Below are positions 25,374 through 33,796 of a stretch of 64,000 nt of DNA, one piece after another. This DNA comes from Microbacterium galbinum (lineage in GTDB: Bacteria; Actinomycetota; Actinomycetes; Actinomycetales; Microbacteriaceae), in assembly GCF_023091225.1 (NCBI RefSeq), contig NZ_JAHWXM010000001.1:2873913-2937912 (forward strand), given 5' to 3'. The translations under genes and the position numbers were made by a program. Under the pieces are notes generated by a model that was given only the letters and a program-made list of their open reading frames with translations, had not been told where the DNA came from and did no database searches. How positions within the stretch are numbered: position 1 is the stretch's first letter; every line of letters starts with the position of its first letter.

Positions 25374-25413
25374 CGAGACCCACCGCCCCGCGCGTTGCGA
25401 GCGGTGGGTCTCG
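25374..25413. terminator. Hairpin between convergent genes
   Basis: A perfect 13-bp stem (25374-25386 and 25401-25413, CGAGACCCACCGC and its complement) with a 14-base loop lies between the DUF6458 gene and the leftward gene ending at 25481. It can end transcription from both sides. Confidence 0.7.
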
Positions 25414-25480
25414 TCGCGCTCGGTGAGTCTCGACGCGGCGCGGGACTCAGCGCGGCGCGGGTCTCGACGAGATGCGCGTC

Positions 25481-25669
25481 TCAGCGCTCGAGGCTGTCGC
25501 TCTGATCGAGCGGATCCTGCTCCCCGTCGTGCGGGCTGTCGTGATCGGAGCCCTCGTCGGCCGTGAAGACCTTGCCGTCGTCGGCGGGTTCGGCGGCGGC
25601 ATCGGCGGCGGCATCCGCGGCGGCGTCGTAGGGGCCGCTGTCGTCGGGGTACGCTTTCGGGTCGCTCAT
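25481..25669 (-). CDS. Small acidic disordered protein
   Basis: A 62-residue, strongly acidic, Ala/Asp-rich protein (YDAAADAAADAAAEPADDGK, DHDSPHDGEQDPLDQSDS) with no hydrophobic core, so probably disordered. AGAGGA lies about 8 bases before ATG 25669. Similar short acidic proteins occur in Microbacteriaceae; no function is known. Confidence 0.55.
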   Translation of the reverse strand: MSDPKAYPDDSGPYDAAADAAADAAAEPADDGKVFTADEGSDHDSPHDGEQDPLDQSDSLER

Positions 25670-25782
25670 GGGGTGTCCTCTCGTTGACGGGCCGCCGGTC
25701 GATCCGGGCGGATGCCCAGCCTCGCGCATCGTCTCGATCGGTACCCGCCCGTTGACAGGCGGACGAAAGGGTGTCGCTCGCC

Positions 25783-26739
25783 TCAGTCGCGCGGTGCCGC
25801 GAACTCGATCACCCGTGTCGATCGCCCGTCCGGGGTCCAGACACCCGCGGCGATGCGGCCGGGGGCGAGAGGGGTGAGCGATTCGATCTCCGCGTCGTCG
25901 CCGAGCATCTGCGACAGGTCGACCCGCACGGCGGAGTCGAGCGCCGGACCGGTGAGCACGAGCGCGTCCTCCGGTGCGACGAGCGCCGCCCGGTCGTCGT
26001 CGATCCAGCAGGCGGCGAGCCCGAAACCGTACTCCGCATCGATGTCGGCGGCCGACACCTGACCGACCTCGTCGAGAGACGGCCACGCGAACACCCGGGC
26101 GGTCTCGGGATCGCTCGGGTGCGGAGCCATCAGCAGCCGGTCCCCGGCGGGGCGGAACCCGGCGATCACCGGGTCGTGTCCTGAGAGGATCTCGGTCAGC
26201 CGCAGCTGCGCCCCCGCCGGACGGGAGGCATCGACATCGACATCGACGCGGAGGGCGAGGCATCCGTCCTGCCCCATTGCGAGCTCGATCACGGCGACCG
26301 GATCGATCGGATGCCGGTGCACGACGGCCATCGCATCGTCGGCGTCGACGGCCTGCTCATCGAGCAGCGCCCCCGTCGCGTGGTCGAGCAGCAGCACCCG
26401 ATGCCCGCCGTCGTCACCCGGCGCGGTGGCGACGACGAGATCGCCGACGAACGCGGCGGCGTCGATCGAGAGGCCCGCGACCGTGACGGTGTCGTCGCCG
26501 ACGAGGACGGTGTCGCCGCCGGCGGTGAGCACCAGGCGATCGAGGGCGGATGCCGCGCGCACACGCACCTCGTCGGTGAGCGCGAGAGCCCGGCCGTTCA
26601 CCTCGCTCAGCTGATCGTCGAGCAGCCGAACCGCCCCCTCGTTCCAGCGGGCGAACCACCGGCGTCCGTCCTGTTCGCCGGCGTCTGCGAGGTCGGGCAG
26701 TTCTTCGAGGATCGCGATCACGCGTGCATCCGTGGTCAT
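25783..26739 (-). CDS. Hypothetical beta-propeller-like cytosolic protein
   Basis: A 318-residue acidic protein without signal peptide or membrane helix. Its alternating short strands (TVLVGDDTVTVAGLSIDAAA, HRVLLLDHATGALLDEQAVD, DRLLMAPHPSDPETARVFAW) resemble propeller blades. I do not recognise the family. It ends 3' of the small acidic protein's start by 113 bases and is read the same way. ATG 26739 is the most upstream good start. Confidence 0.6.
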   Translation of the reverse strand: MTTDARVIAILEELPDLADAGEQDGRRWFARWNEGAVRLLDDQLSEVNGRALALTDEVRVRAASALDRLVLTAGGDTVLVGDDTVTVAGLSIDAAAFVGDLVVATAPGDDGGHRVLLLDHATGALLDEQAVDADDAMAVVHRHPIDPVAVIELAMGQDGCLALRVDVDVDASRPAGAQLRLTEILSGHDPVIAGFRPAGDRLLMAPHPSDPETARVFAWPSLDEVGQVSAADIDAEYGFGLAACWIDDDRAALVAPEDALVLTGPALDSAVRVDLSQMLGDDAEIESLTPLAPGRIAAGVWTPDGRSTRVIEFAAPRD

Positions 26740-26790
26740 GCCCCCACCGTATCGGCGCGGCCCGCACCCCAGAGGTCGGCCGCGCAGAGC

Positions 26791-26847
26791 GATCAGCCAG
26801 CGTCGAAGAGATCAGCCGGCACCGAAGAGGTCAGCCGGCGCAGGTCT
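26791..26847. repeat. Three 19-bp tandem repeats across a stop codon
   Basis: Units 26791-26809, 26810-26828 and 26829-26847 share RGTCAGCC/GATCAGCCGGC-type sequence. Each holds a minus-strand TGA (26831, 26812, 26793). The first is the stop of the GH114 gene; because the unit is 19 bases, the other two stops lie in the two other frames. Confidence 0.75.
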
Positions 26848-27652
26848 CGAACACGTATGCCTCGTCGTCGGGGGTCACGAGGTTGCGGTCGCGCAGCACC
26901 ATCGAGGCGGGCGACTCGTCGTCGGCGCACATCTCCGCGAAGGTGCGGGGCAGCTCGTCGCTGTACTCGATGTCGATCACGGCCTCGCCGTAGACATCGG
27001 TGTACGCCGAGCACTCCTCGTAGGCGGCGCACTCCTCGGTCACGGCGAAGTCGAATCCCGCCTCGTCGTGCAGCACCGCGGCATCCTCGGCAGCGTTCTT
27101 CTGCCCGGCGGCGAGACCGGCACCGTGCGCGGCGTCGACGAGCAGCGTCGCGAGGGCGAGGTTCCCCTCGAGGGTGAGGGCACCGTCGGACCGGGTGTAC
27201 GAGTCGAGGTTGTCGAACTCGACCGCGTCGAACCCGGCATCCGCGCATCCCTCGATCCACGGGGTGACCAGGGCGGCGATGCGCTCGCGCTGCGCGGGCG
27301 TCGAGGTGTCGACGAGAGCCTCGTCGGGCCAGTCCGGGTCGAAGACCGGCGCGCCGTCGCGCTGCAGCAGCAGGTCGTCGTCCCAGAGGTCGAGTTCGCC
27401 GGGCTGCGTCTGGAATCCGTTGACGTAGCAGATCGAGTACACGCCGTCGGCGGGCTCGGCCGCGCGATCGCGCCCGACGATCCCGACCCCGGATGCCGGT
27501 GCGTAGGCGCCGCCCAGCTGGTAGTCGGGCGCGGCGCCGGCGGGTGGCGCGCTGAAGGATCCGGATGCCGGGGCGTCCGTGGTGGCGCACCCCGTGAGCG
27601 CGGCGACCGTCAGCACAGCGATCGTGAGAGCGGAGGTGGGGCGGGCGCGCAT
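26831..27652 (-). CDS. GH114-type secreted lipoprotein (endo-alpha-1,4-polygalactosaminidase family)
   Basis: A 273-residue lipoprotein. The N-terminus has a signal peptide ending in the lipobox LTGC (Cys21). The TIM-barrel domain then shows GVYSICYVNGFQTQPGELDL, GFDAVEFDNLDSYTRSDG, AGQKNAAEDAAVLHDEAGFD and VTEECAAYEECSAYTDVYGE. These are landmarks of the GH114 family, which cleaves galactosamine-containing exopolysaccharide. It would act at the outer face of the membrane. ATG 27652 gives the ideal signal peptide. The stop lies in a triplicated 19-bp repeat. Confidence 0.82.
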   Translation of the reverse strand: MRARPTSALTIAVLTVAALTGCATTDAPASGSFSAPPAGAAPDYQLGGAYAPASGVGIVGRDRAAEPADGVYSICYVNGFQTQPGELDLWDDDLLLQRDGAPVFDPDWPDEALVDTSTPAQRERIAALVTPWIEGCADAGFDAVEFDNLDSYTRSDGALTLEGNLALATLLVDAAHGAGLAAGQKNAAEDAAVLHDEAGFDFAVTEECAAYEECSAYTDVYGEAVIDIEYSDELPRTFAEMCADDESPASMVLRDRNLVTPDDEAYVFETCAG

Positions 27653-27724
27653 GTGAGCAAATCTACTGGGCGATTCTGTTCGGACGATTCGGGAATGCGG
27701 ATGCCGCGGACGTGGTTTCATGTT

Positions 27725-27738
27725 CATGCAATTGCATG
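27725..27738. promoter_or_regulatory. 14-bp palindrome before the FMN reductase gene
   Basis: CATGCAATTGCATG is a perfect palindrome 19 bases before the ATG, just upstream of the ribosome site. AT-rich TGCAATTGCA sites are typical of MarR-family repressors; no such gene is nearby. Confidence 0.5.
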
Positions 27739-27757
27739 TAATTGGGAAGGACCCCTC

Positions 27758-28327
27758 ATGACCACCACGTACGACGTCGGCTTCCTCGTCGGCAGCATCT
27801 CCTCGACCTCGATCAACCGCCGCCTGTCGAAGGCGCTCGTGAAGCTCGCGCCGCAGGCGGGCCTGAACCTCACCGAGATCCCGCTCGTCGACCTGCCCTT
27901 CTACTCGGCCGACAACGACGGTGCGATCCCGGCCGAGGCCGCGTCGTTCAAGAAGGCGATCGAGGCCTCCGACGCGATCATCGTCATCACACCCGAGTAC
28001 AACCGCTCGGTGCCGGGCGTGCTGAAGAACGCGCTCGACACCGCGAGCCGCCCGTGGGGCCAGAACAGCTTCGCGGGCAAGCCGTCCGCCGTGATCGGCG
28101 CCTCGGTCGGTGCGATCGGTACCGCCGTCGCGCAGCAGCACCTGCGCTCGATCCTCTCCTTCCTGGCGTCGCCGGAACTCGCGCAGCCGGAGGCCTACGT
28201 GCACATGCGCGAGGGGCTCATCACCGACGACGGCGAGGTCACCGACGAGTCGACGACCGAGTTCCTCCTCTCGTGGCTCACCGCCGTGCACACGCACATC
28301 GCGAAGACGCTCAGCCCCGTCAGCTGA
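27758..28327 (+). CDS. NAD(P)H-dependent FMN reductase
   Basis: A 189-residue flavodoxin-like reductase of the NADPH-FMN reductase family. Signatures are VGFLVGSISSTSINRRLSKA (FMN phosphate loop), IVITPEYNRSVPGVLKNALD, and GKPSAVIGASVGAIGTAVAQ. Such enzymes reduce FMN, quinones or azo compounds in the cytosol. GGGAAGGA lies 6 bases before ATG 27758. The 14-bp palindrome upstream suggests stress or redox control. It is a single-gene unit followed by a hairpin. Confidence 0.9.
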   Translation: MTTTYDVGFLVGSISSTSINRRLSKALVKLAPQAGLNLTEIPLVDLPFYSADNDGAIPAEAASFKKAIEASDAIIVITPEYNRSVPGVLKNALDTASRPWGQNSFAGKPSAVIGASVGAIGTAVAQQHLRSILSFLASPELAQPEAYVHMREGLITDDGEVTDESTTEFLLSWLTAVHTHIAKTLSPVS

Positions 28328-28341
28328 TCGCTCGTCTCGAA

Positions 28342-28370
28342 GGGGCTCGCGGCCATCGGCTGCGGGCCCC
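28342..28370 (+). terminator. Hairpin after the FMN reductase gene
   Basis: A 13-bp stem (28342-28354 with 28358-28370) with a 3-base loop begins 14 bases after the stop codon. Two positions pair only as G-U, so the stem is complete as RNA. Confidence 0.65.
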
Positions 28371-28416
28371 GTCTGCGTGAGCGGGGGTGGTGATCGGGCG
28401 GATGCTGTGGCACGCT

Positions 28417-28435
28417 GTTAGTAAGTTCCACTAAC
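28417..28435. promoter_or_regulatory. Candidate operator before the GHL10 gene
   Basis: GTTAGT-N7-ACTAAC is a perfect 6-base-arm inverted repeat 55 bases before the chosen start. Its TTAG...CTAA ends resemble the TetR-type site at 23770-23787. Confidence 0.45.
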
Positions 28436-28490
28436 AATGCTGAGAGTGGAAATGGTTATCACCGTGAACGCCGAAGTGAACGAGGACTCG

Positions 28491-30647
28491 ATGTTGAGAA
28501 GATCCACCGCCGCCGCGACCGCCGCCCTGCTGATGCTCGCCCTCCCGGCCGCGGCCGTCGCCGCCGCCCCCGACGAGGAGCCTCTGTACAAGTTCGTGAA
28601 GGACGCCTCGGGCGCCTACGGCTACGGCACGGATCCGGTCGAGACCTTCCCGGGCTCCGGGGAACAGGTCGCCATCCCCAGCGCGCTCCAGCCCGAGAAT
28701 CGACGCTTCTCGAGCGCCTGGGTGGGCACGATCGGCAACCTCAACTTCGGCAAGCCCGCGGATGCCGCCGACTTCGACGCGAAGTACGCCACCGTGCTCG
28801 ACGACTTCGCGTCGTGGAACATGAATGCCGTGATCTTCCAGGTGCGTCCGCTGCTCGACGCGTACTACCCCTCGGAGCTCAACCCGTGGTCGGAGTTCCT
28901 CGGCGGCCCGCAGGGCACCGACCCCGGCTACGACCCGTTGCAGAAGATGGTCGACGCGACCCACGCCCGCGGCATGGAGTTCCACGCGTGGCTCAACCCC
29001 TACCGGGTCACCAACACCAAGATGACCGCGCCCGCGATCCTCACGGCCCTCGGCCTCACCGCCGACGAGGTGAAGGCCCTCACGATCCCGGAGTACATCG
29101 CCGCGCTCAACGGCGCCGGCATCCTCGCCGACGACAACTTCGCGGTGCAGCATCCCGACTGGGTGCTGTCCTTCGAGGAGAAGCTCTTCCTCGACCCGGG
29201 GCAGCCCGAGGTGCCCGCGTACGTCGCGGCATCCGTCGCCGAGATCGTCGAGAACTACGACGTCGACGCGATCCACTTCGATGACTACTTCTACCCGTAC
29301 CGGATCACCGTCGACGGCGTGAACGTCTTCTTCGGCGCCCAGGGCGAGGATCGCGCGACCTTCGAGGAATTCGGGCTCACGGCCGGCTACCCCGACACGC
29401 AGGACGGGATCGAGGCCTGGCGTCGCGACAACATCACCGGTCTCGTCACGCAGGTGGCTGGCGCGATCGACGGGCACAACGCGGATGCCGGCACCGCCGT
29501 GCAGCTGGGCATCAGCCCCTTCGGCATCTGGGAGCACAAGGCCCTCGACCCCGCCGGGTCGAACACTCCGGTCGGGTCGTCGCAGACCTACAGCAACGCC
29601 GTCTTCGCCGACACCCGCGGCTGGGTGCAGGACGAGCTCATCGACTACCTCACCCCGCAGATCTACTGGAGCTTCGACCAGGCGGCAGCCCCTTACGGGG
29701 AGCTCGCGCAGTGGTGGAGCGATGTCGCGGCCGAGAGCCGCACCCAGATCTACGTCGGGCACGCGCTCTACAAGCACGTCAACAACGGCGGCTGGGAGGC
29801 CGCGTGGATGAACCCCGAAGAGGTTCCGAACCAGATCCGCTTCAACCAGAAGCTCGAGGGCATCGACGGCAGCGTGCTGTTCAGCTACAACGACATGAAG
29901 CCGAGTGACATCGCCGCGTTGCCCGCCGACCAGCAGCCCCGGAACCAGGCGAAGAACACCGCGATCGAGCTGTTGAAGGGCGAGGCGTTCGCGCACCCGA
30001 CGATCGTGCCGGCGAAGCCGTGGCTGTCCGACGGTTCGGTCGCGTCGCCCTCGGATGTGGCGGTCGACGATGGCGCCCTCGTCTGGGCGGCCGGTGATGC
30101 GGCGGAGGCCCGGCAGTACGCGATCTACCGCGGCACGGGGACGGCCGAGGAGATCGTGGCCGCTCCGGGGACGCTGGTCGACACCGTGTGGGCCGGGGGT
30201 GCGGCGGAGTTCGCGTATCCGCTGCCCACGGGTGCCGGTGATGCGGATGCCGGTGCGGATGCCGGTGGTGCGGGTGCTGGCGATGCGGATGCCGCGGCTC
30301 GCGCGGCGGGCGAGAGCTGGGTGGTGACCGCACTGGACGCGGCGGCCGTCGAGAGCGCGCCGGTCGCGGTCGTGGATGCCGTGGACCCGGTCGATCCGGT
30401 GGATCCGGTGGACCCGGTGGACCCGGTGGATCCTGTCGACCCTGTGGATCCGGGCACCCCCGGAAACGGCTCGGGCTCCGGCTCCGGAACGGGGTCGGGC
30501 GGGGCATCCGATGCAGGCGCCCAGGACGATCTGGCGACGACCGGCGGGGACGTGCCGGCCGCCGCCCTCTTCCTGGCCGGCGGGTTGCTCGCCGCCGGTG
30601 CCGCGACGACGGGCGCAGCTGCACTGCGCCGCCGTCGCCGCGCCTGA
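28491..30647 (+). CDS. Cell-wall-anchored GHL10 (DUF187/YngK) glycoside-hydrolase-like protein
   Basis: A 718-residue secreted protein. MLRRSTAAATAALLMLALPA is a signal peptide. The GHL10 TIM barrel spans about 55-430: SSAWVGTIGNLNFGKP, MNAVIFQVRPLLDAYYPSEL, MEFHAWLNPYRVTNTKM, DVDAIHFDDYFYPYRITVDG, ISPFGIWEHKALDP and YLTPQIYWSFDQAAAPYGEL. A fibronectin-like part and a VDP-repeat spacer follow. The end is a sortase signal: LATTG, a hydrophobic helix, and RRRRRA. The LAxTG form suits class E sortases. ATG 28491 is preferred because starts at 28437 or 28452 put acidic residues before the signal peptide. The family acts on cell-surface glycans; the substrate is unknown. Confidence 0.87.
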   Translation: MLRRSTAAATAALLMLALPAAAVAAAPDEEPLYKFVKDASGAYGYGTDPVETFPGSGEQVAIPSALQPENRRFSSAWVGTIGNLNFGKPADAADFDAKYATVLDDFASWNMNAVIFQVRPLLDAYYPSELNPWSEFLGGPQGTDPGYDPLQKMVDATHARGMEFHAWLNPYRVTNTKMTAPAILTALGLTADEVKALTIPEYIAALNGAGILADDNFAVQHPDWVLSFEEKLFLDPGQPEVPAYVAASVAEIVENYDVDAIHFDDYFYPYRITVDGVNVFFGAQGEDRATFEEFGLTAGYPDTQDGIEAWRRDNITGLVTQVAGAIDGHNADAGTAVQLGISPFGIWEHKALDPAGSNTPVGSSQTYSNAVFADTRGWVQDELIDYLTPQIYWSFDQAAAPYGELAQWWSDVAAESRTQIYVGHALYKHVNNGGWEAAWMNPEEVPNQIRFNQKLEGIDGSVLFSYNDMKPSDIAALPADQQPRNQAKNTAIELLKGEAFAHPTIVPAKPWLSDGSVASPSDVAVDDGALVWAAGDAAEARQYAIYRGTGTAEEIVAAPGTLVDTVWAGGAAEFAYPLPTGAGDADAGADAGGAGAGDADAAARAAGESWVVTALDAAAVESAPVAVVDAVDPVDPVDPVDPVDPVDPVDPVDPGTPGNGSGSGSGTGSGGASDAGAQDDLATTGGDVPAAALFLAGGLLAAGAATTGAAALRRRRRA
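30381..30452 (+). repeat. Eight 9-bp repeats encoding Val-Asp-Pro
   Basis: Eight units of GTSGAYCCB code for an uninterrupted (VDP)8 rod between the enzyme and the sorting signal. Synonymous changes between units show selection for the peptide rather than recent slippage. Confidence 0.9.
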
Positions 30648-30666
30648 GCGTCGCCCCCGCTCGCGG

Positions 30667-30711
30667 GATCGACGGGTCGCCGCCCCGGTTCTCCGGGCCG
30701 ACCTGTCGATC
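30667..30711 (+). terminator. Nested hairpin after the GHL10 gene
   Basis: Arms 30667-30679 and 30699-30711 (GATCGACGGGTCG, one mismatch) enclose an inner CCCGG/CCGGG stem, 20 bases after the stop codon. The rest of the 225-base gap has an ATCTCCGAG inverted repeat (30741-30749 and 30799-30807) and two imperfect palindromes of the type GCCTNATTCAGGC (30829 and 30866). Confidence 0.6.
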
Positions 30712-30872
30712 CCGACGTGCGGAAGAGGCGGTGGCGTCGTCTCGGAGATTCGCGCAATCCCGCAGGGAATCGGCCGCGTTCGTGCGAGATGGGTGCAGAT
30801 CTCCGAGATCCTGCGCAGGCGGGCAAGCCTGATTCAGGCAGCAGAGCGTGGTCCAGGCGGGCCGGGCCTTAT

Positions 30873-32282
30873 TCAGGCCGCGGGTGCTGCCGGGGACGGG
30901 GCGGATGTCGGGGTCACGGCGTCTTCGACCTCGGCGGGATTGCGGCGGATGCCGATCCACGACACGATCGCGCCGAGCACGAGGAGCGCGGCGGTGACCC
31001 AGGCCGCGCTGTGGAACCCGTCGAGGTCGAGCATGCCGCCGACGATCGTCGACAGCATCGCGACGACGAGGAGGCCGGCGACGCGCGAGACGGCGTTGTT
31101 GACGGCCGAGGCGATGCCGGAGTGCTCCTGATCGATCGCGCCGAGGATCGCGGCGGTCAGCGGGGCGACCGTGAGTGCGAGGCCGAGACCCGTCACGATC
31201 ATGGCCGGCAGCACCTGCCACCAGTAGTCGAAGTCCTCGGCGACGAGCAGCAGCATGAGGGCGCCGACGGCCATGATCGCGGGGCCGACCGTCATGAAGA
31301 TGCGCGGACCGAATCGCCCGGCCCAGGCGCCCGCCCGCGAGCTGATGAGGATCATCAGGATCGTCATGGGCAGGCTCGCGAGACCGGCGGCGGTGGCGCT
31401 GAGCCCCGCGCCCTGCTGCAGGTAGACGCCCACGACGAATCCGTTGAGCGAGAGCGCGGCGTAGACGAAGAAGGTGGCGAGGTTGCCCCAGCCGAAGTCG
31501 CGCACGCGGAAGAGCCACAGCGGCATGAGCGGTGAGGCCGAGCCCCGCTGCCGCAGCAGGAACCACGCGAACAGGGCGGCCCCCACGATGCCCGGGATCC
31601 AGATGGCGGGGGAGCCCCAGCCGTAGTTGGGCTGCTCGATGAGCGCGAACACCACGGCGCCGAGGCCGATCGCGCACAGCGCCCCGCTGACCCAGTCGAC
31701 GCGGCGACCGCTCGGCTTCTCGGCCAGCTTCAGCCGCGACAGCAGGATCAGGTTCAGGGCGATCGGCAGCACGTTGATGAGGAACACGAAGCGCCACGAC
31801 AGGTAGTCGACGAAGAGTCCGCCCATGAGCGGGCCGACCAGCTGAGCGGCTGTCGTGAACGCCGTCCACACCCCGATCGCGCGCGCCTGCACATCGGAGC
31901 GCATGGTCGCGGTGATCAGGGCGAGCGAGCTCGGAACCAGCAGTGCGCCCGCCGCGCCCTGCGCCGCGCGGGCGATGATGAGCACCAGCGGGTCAGGGGC
32001 CGCGGCGACCGCGATCGAGGCGATTCCGAAAGCGATGAGCCCCACGCGCATCACCAGCACGCGGCCGTAGGCGTCGGAGACCGACCCCGCCAGCAGGATC
32101 AGCGCGCTCAACGTGATGAGGTACGCATCGACCACCCACTGCTGGGTCGTGATGCCGCCGCCCAGCTCGCGGCTGATCGCGGGCAGCGCGACGTTCACGA
32201 CGGTGCCGTCGAGGAACGTCACGAAAGACGCGAGGACCGCGATCGAGATGACCAGGCGCTGGACGCCGGAGAAGGATGCCAC
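30873..32282 (-). CDS. MFS drug exporter, DHA2 (EmrB/QacA) family
   Basis: A 469-residue, 14-helix proton antiporter. It opens with VTFLDGTVVNVALPAISREL (motif D1 of DHA2), carries VVDAYLITLSALILLAGSVS and RAAQGAAGALLVPSSLALI, and a motif C-like helix AQLVGPLMGGLFVDYLSWRF. Such pumps export drugs, dyes or biocides. No regulator adjoins it, and its neighbours are unrelated, so it seems to be a single transcription unit. ATG 32282 begins right before the first helix. Substrate is unknown. Confidence 0.88.
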   Translation of the reverse strand: MASFSGVQRLVISIAVLASFVTFLDGTVVNVALPAISRELGGGITTQQWVVDAYLITLSALILLAGSVSDAYGRVLVMRVGLIAFGIASIAVAAAPDPLVLIIARAAQGAAGALLVPSSLALITATMRSDVQARAIGVWTAFTTAAQLVGPLMGGLFVDYLSWRFVFLINVLPIALNLILLSRLKLAEKPSGRRVDWVSGALCAIGLGAVVFALIEQPNYGWGSPAIWIPGIVGAALFAWFLLRQRGSASPLMPLWLFRVRDFGWGNLATFFVYAALSLNGFVVGVYLQQGAGLSATAAGLASLPMTILMILISSRAGAWAGRFGPRIFMTVGPAIMAVGALMLLLVAEDFDYWWQVLPAMIVTGLGLALTVAPLTAAILGAIDQEHSGIASAVNNAVSRVAGLLVVAMLSTIVGGMLDLDGFHSAAWVTAALLVLGAIVSWIGIRRNPAEVEDAVTPTSAPSPAAPAA

Positions 32283-32331
32283 AGGCGAAGGCTACTCCCG
32301 GCCACGGACGTGGAGGGCGGATGCCGGGAAC

Positions 32332-33465
32332 TCACTCCTCTTCGGTGGATCCTGCGGCGGACTCCGTGGCGGACTCCGTGGGGAAGTCTCCGGCGAACTC
32401 TTCGGTGTCGCTCCCCGCGAGGTGCAGCCGTCGGAGGCCTCGCAGGCCGTCGTGCGCGTGGGCGCGGAGCTGGCGCTCGGAGCCCGTTCCCTCCCTCCGG
32501 AGGCGGCCGATGTGGGCGTTGACGAACTCCGCGTCGCCGAGCTGCTCGAGCGCGTGCCGTACGACGTCGAGCAGGCGGTGCGTCGCGGCCCAGGCATCCG
32601 TCGTCTCGCCCGTCGTGGGATCGGTGATCGTCGCCGCCATGCCGTGCCGCGCGGCCACCCAGAGCCCGGCGTCGAGCTGCTCGACCGGGGCCGCCGACGC
32701 CGGGCCGTCGTGGGCCACCACGATCGCGCGGGTGAGAGCGGCCGCGAAGAGCGTGTCGTCGATCGAGAGCTGCGCGTCGCACACGCGCGACTCGACCGTG
32801 GGGAAGCGGTCCGAGAGCCGTGCCGCCCACGACAGTGACGACCGTTCGGGGATCGCGGAGAGCGCGATCAGCCGATCCACCTGACCCTCGTAGTCGGTGA
32901 GGTCGTGGAACCAGGGCGGCGTCCACGTCGCGGGCAGGCGACGGATCAGGATGCTGCGCCAGCTCGCGAAACCGGTCGCCGCCCCCTCGGCGAAGGGGCT
33001 GTTGCCGGTGAGGGCGAGCAGCACCGGCAACCAGCCGCGCACCCGGTTGAGCGCCCGCACGCGCTCCTCGGCATCCGCGACCTCGACGTGCACGTGCAGC
33101 CCGTTCACCTCGTGGCCGCGCGAGATCGCGCCGAGCTGCGCCGAGACGCGGTCGTAGTGCGGCGACGCGGAGATCGTCGCGCGTCCCGTGGTGTTGAACG
33201 GCGTGCCGGATGCGGCGATCACGGCGTCCAGCGGGGCGGCGTGCGCCGCGAGTGCAGCGCGCAGGTTCCGCAGTTGCGCCGCAGCATCCGCCATCGACGA
33301 GAGGGGATCGGTGACGCACTCGAACTGCGAGGTGAGGAACTCGGGCAGGATCCGCCCGTCGCCCTCGGGTGCGAGACGTTCCCGGGTGCCGTCGGCCATG
33401 GCCAGCGGCACGAGCGTGCTCCGGTCGACCAGCAGGAACTCCTCCTCGATGCCGAAGCGCGTCAC
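32332..33465 (-). CDS. YbdK-type carboxylate-amine ligase
   Basis: A 377-residue ATP-dependent ligase of the glutamate-cysteine ligase 2 family. MTRFGIEEEFLLVDRSTLVP, FLTSQFECVTDP, RGHEVNGLHVHVEVADAEER, RGWLPVLLALTGNSPFAEGA and TVESRVCDAQLSIDDTLFAA are the metal- and ATP-binding landmarks. E. coli YbdK has only weak gamma-glutamylcysteine synthetase activity, and actinomycetes make mycothiol, so the true product may be another gamma-glutamyl or carboxamide compound. It is second in an operon with the DUF7218 gene, 9 bases apart. Confidence 0.85.
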   Translation of the reverse strand: MTRFGIEEEFLLVDRSTLVPLAMADGTRERLAPEGDGRILPEFLTSQFECVTDPLSSMADAAAQLRNLRAALAAHAAPLDAVIAASGTPFNTTGRATISASPHYDRVSAQLGAISRGHEVNGLHVHVEVADAEERVRALNRVRGWLPVLLALTGNSPFAEGAATGFASWRSILIRRLPATWTPPWFHDLTDYEGQVDRLIALSAIPERSSLSWAARLSDRFPTVESRVCDAQLSIDDTLFAAALTRAIVVAHDGPASAAPVEQLDAGLWVAARHGMAATITDPTTGETTDAWAATHRLLDVVRHALEQLGDAEFVNAHIGRLRREGTGSERQLRAHAHDGLRGLRRLHLAGSDTEEFAGDFPTESATESAAGSTEEE

Positions 33466-33474
33466 CGAGGCCGC

Positions 33475-33741
33475 CTAGTGGTTCCGCAGCATCGAGATGA
33501 GCTCGGCCTTGCGCTTGCCGCTGTAGCCGGTGATTCCGAGCTCCTTCGCCCGGGCGCGCAGTTCGGACACCGTCCAGTCCTCGTAGTCGCCGCTCTCCCC
33601 GCCGCGTCTGCCGACGGCTTTGCGGCCGTCGCGGGCGGCCGCGTTCGAGATGCGGGCGGCCTTCTCCTTCGAGGCACCGTCGTCGCGGAGCTCCTCGTAG
33701 AGTTCCGGATCCTTCAGTGAACTGTTGCGTCGTCCGGGCAT
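33475..33741 (-). CDS. DUF7218 small basic protein with SAP/Rho-N-like C-terminus
   Basis: An 88-residue basic protein. The N-terminal half (MPGRRNSSLKDPELYEELRD, GASKEKAARISNAAARDG) is typical of DUF7218 and resembles a plasmid-stabilisation-like helical motif. The C-terminal half (WTVSELRARAKELGITGYSG KRKAEL) has the helix-extended-helix layout of SAP or Rho N-terminal domains, which bind DNA or RNA. It leads the YbdK gene by 9 bases. Two 18-base-spaced direct repeats lie in its promoter. A nucleoid or RNA-binding role is likely but unproven. Confidence 0.8.
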   Translation of the reverse strand: MPGRRNSSLKDPELYEELRDDGASKEKAARISNAAARDGRKAVGRRGGESGDYEDWTVSELRARAKELGITGYSGKRKAELISMLRNH

Positions 33742-33761
33742 GATGCCGTCCTCTTTTCTGT

Positions 33762-33796
33762 TTCCCTTGGCATTTCGGATTCCCTTGGCATTCCGG
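33762..33796. repeat. Two direct repeats in a divergent promoter
   Basis: TTCCCTTGGCATTYCGG occurs at 33762-33778 and 33780-33796, an 18-base period, 20 bases before the DUF7218 start. Head-to-tail copies near two helix turns apart suggest a regulator site. Confidence 0.5.
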
